Source: Corynebacterium pygosceleis (GTDB taxonomy: Bacteria; Actinomycetota; Actinomycetes; Mycobacteriales; Mycobacteriaceae). From it: a DNA stretch of 64,000 nt. The DNA lies in contig NZ_JAENIQ020000004.1 of the NCBI RefSeq assembly GCF_016595275.2, positions 1-64,000 on the forward strand. The letters are read 5' to 3'. The position numbers and the translations under genes were made by a program. Within the stretch, counting starts at the first letter, position 1. Each line of letters begins with the position of its first letter. Under the pieces are notes generated by a model. The model was given only the letters and a program-made list of their open reading frames with translations. It did no database searches and was not told the DNA's origin. Below are positions 63,686 to 64,000 of this stretch, one piece after another.

Positions 63686-64000
63686 ATGGCTCGTCTCCGA
63701 CAGGACAAGCGGACCTTCCGGGACACACTGCGGGCCCTCCCCTGGCTGGCACCCGTCCTGCTCCTGTTCGCCGGCATCGTGGTGTACCCGATGGGTCTCA
63801 TGGTCTACAACTCGACCCGGACGATCAGCCGGATCGGCGTCGACAAGGGCAGTGCCGGATTCGACAACTTCGCCCATGTCCTGAGCGACCCCGCGCTCCC
63901 CCGGGTTCTGCTGAACACCGTGATCTGGGTCGTGTCCGTGGTGGTCCTCACGATCCTCATCTCCCTCGCCCTCGCGAACTTCCTCAACAAGGTCTTCCCC
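63686..64000 (+). CDS. Carbohydrate ABC transporter permease (MalF type), partial
   Basis: The N-terminal 105 codons of a permease that continues beyond the window. A basic start (MARLRQDKRTFRDTLRALPW) is followed by a first helix (LAPVLLLFAGIVVYPMGLMV), an extracytoplasmic segment GFDNFAHVLSDPALPRVLLNTVIW typical of MalF/UgpA-type permeases, and a second helix (VVSVVVLTILISLALANFL). It is 75 bp downstream of the binding-protein gene. No ribosome-binding site beyond a weak GATTGGA is visible. Confidence 0.85.
   Translation, partial: MARLRQDKRTFRDTLRALPWLAPVLLLFAGIVVYPMGLMVYNSTRTISRIGVDKGSAGFDNFAHVLSDPALPRVLLNTVIWVVSVVVLTILISLALANFLNKVFP

Overview
The window is chromosomal DNA of a high-GC actinobacterium, almost certainly Corynebacterium or a very close relative. 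The evidence is gene content and order (murA-pduO-ramA, cysK-cysE, the CoA transferase actA, phoU against pstSCAB, mshD, the purine genes, mpx-dctA, and the PhoP-type two-component pair), mycothiol biochemistry, and corynebacterial regulatory motifs. The order matches what I remember of the Corynebacterium glutamicum region from murA/ramA to phoRS. No integrase, transposase, prophage or CRISPR array was seen. The region looks like conserved core genome with a few lineage-specific insertions (cobalt transporter, iron-siderophore transporter, sugar transporter).

Layout. 0-9.5 kb: murA (with the fosfomycin-insensitive Asp in place of Cys), PduO-type adenosyltransferase, the acetate-metabolism regulator RamA, a cobalt ECF transporter cbiMNQO behind a complete cobalamin riboswitch, cysK behind a perfect McbR-type operator, cysE, a GNAT protein and a secreted lipocalin. 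9.5-10.5 kb: five tRNA genes on the minus strand (Phe, Asp, Asp, Glu, Lys) with intrinsic terminators. 10.7-24 kb: CoA transferase actA, dusB, phoU facing the pstSCAB operon, mshD, an LmeA-like protein, a nitrobindin-like protein, pabC, ygfZ and a DUF3073 protein. 24-36 kb: purM, purF, an SCP-like protein, a tandem hotdog thioesterase, a TrhA/hemolysin III protein, DUF2334, PLDc_N-like and DUF2254 proteins, then purSQL. 36-48 kb: Tat-exported PhoD phosphatase, mycothiol peroxidase, dicarboxylate transporter DctA, oligopeptidase B, a DASS-type dicarboxylate symporter, and an iron ABC transporter behind tandem DtxR-like boxes. 48-60 kb: purC, an MprF-like lipid aminoacyltransferase coupled to an esterase, purB, KtrAB potassium transporter, purD, a HIT protein and two neighbouring alpha/beta hydrolases. 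60-64 kb: a PhoP/PhoR-type two-component system (phoR/phoS in C. glutamicum nomenclature) and the start of a carbohydrate ABC transporter, whose permease runs off the end.

How the parts fit together. Phosphate: phoRS, pstSCAB, phoU and phoD lie in one window. The phoR promoter carries a near-perfect PhoP-type 7-4-7 direct repeat, and related 11-bp-period repeats lie upstream of phoD and, more weakly, pstS. Carbon acids: RamA, the CoA transferase and two dicarboxylate importers share A-G4/5 (or C4/5-T) tracts of RamA type upstream. Purines: eight pur genes (M, F, L, Q, S, C, B, D) lie on the minus strand over 33 kb, interrupted by unrelated genes. Many genes have TA-N3-T followed by a start codon only 6-8 nt later, so they are probably read from leaderless mRNAs. 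I used that pattern to choose several starts.
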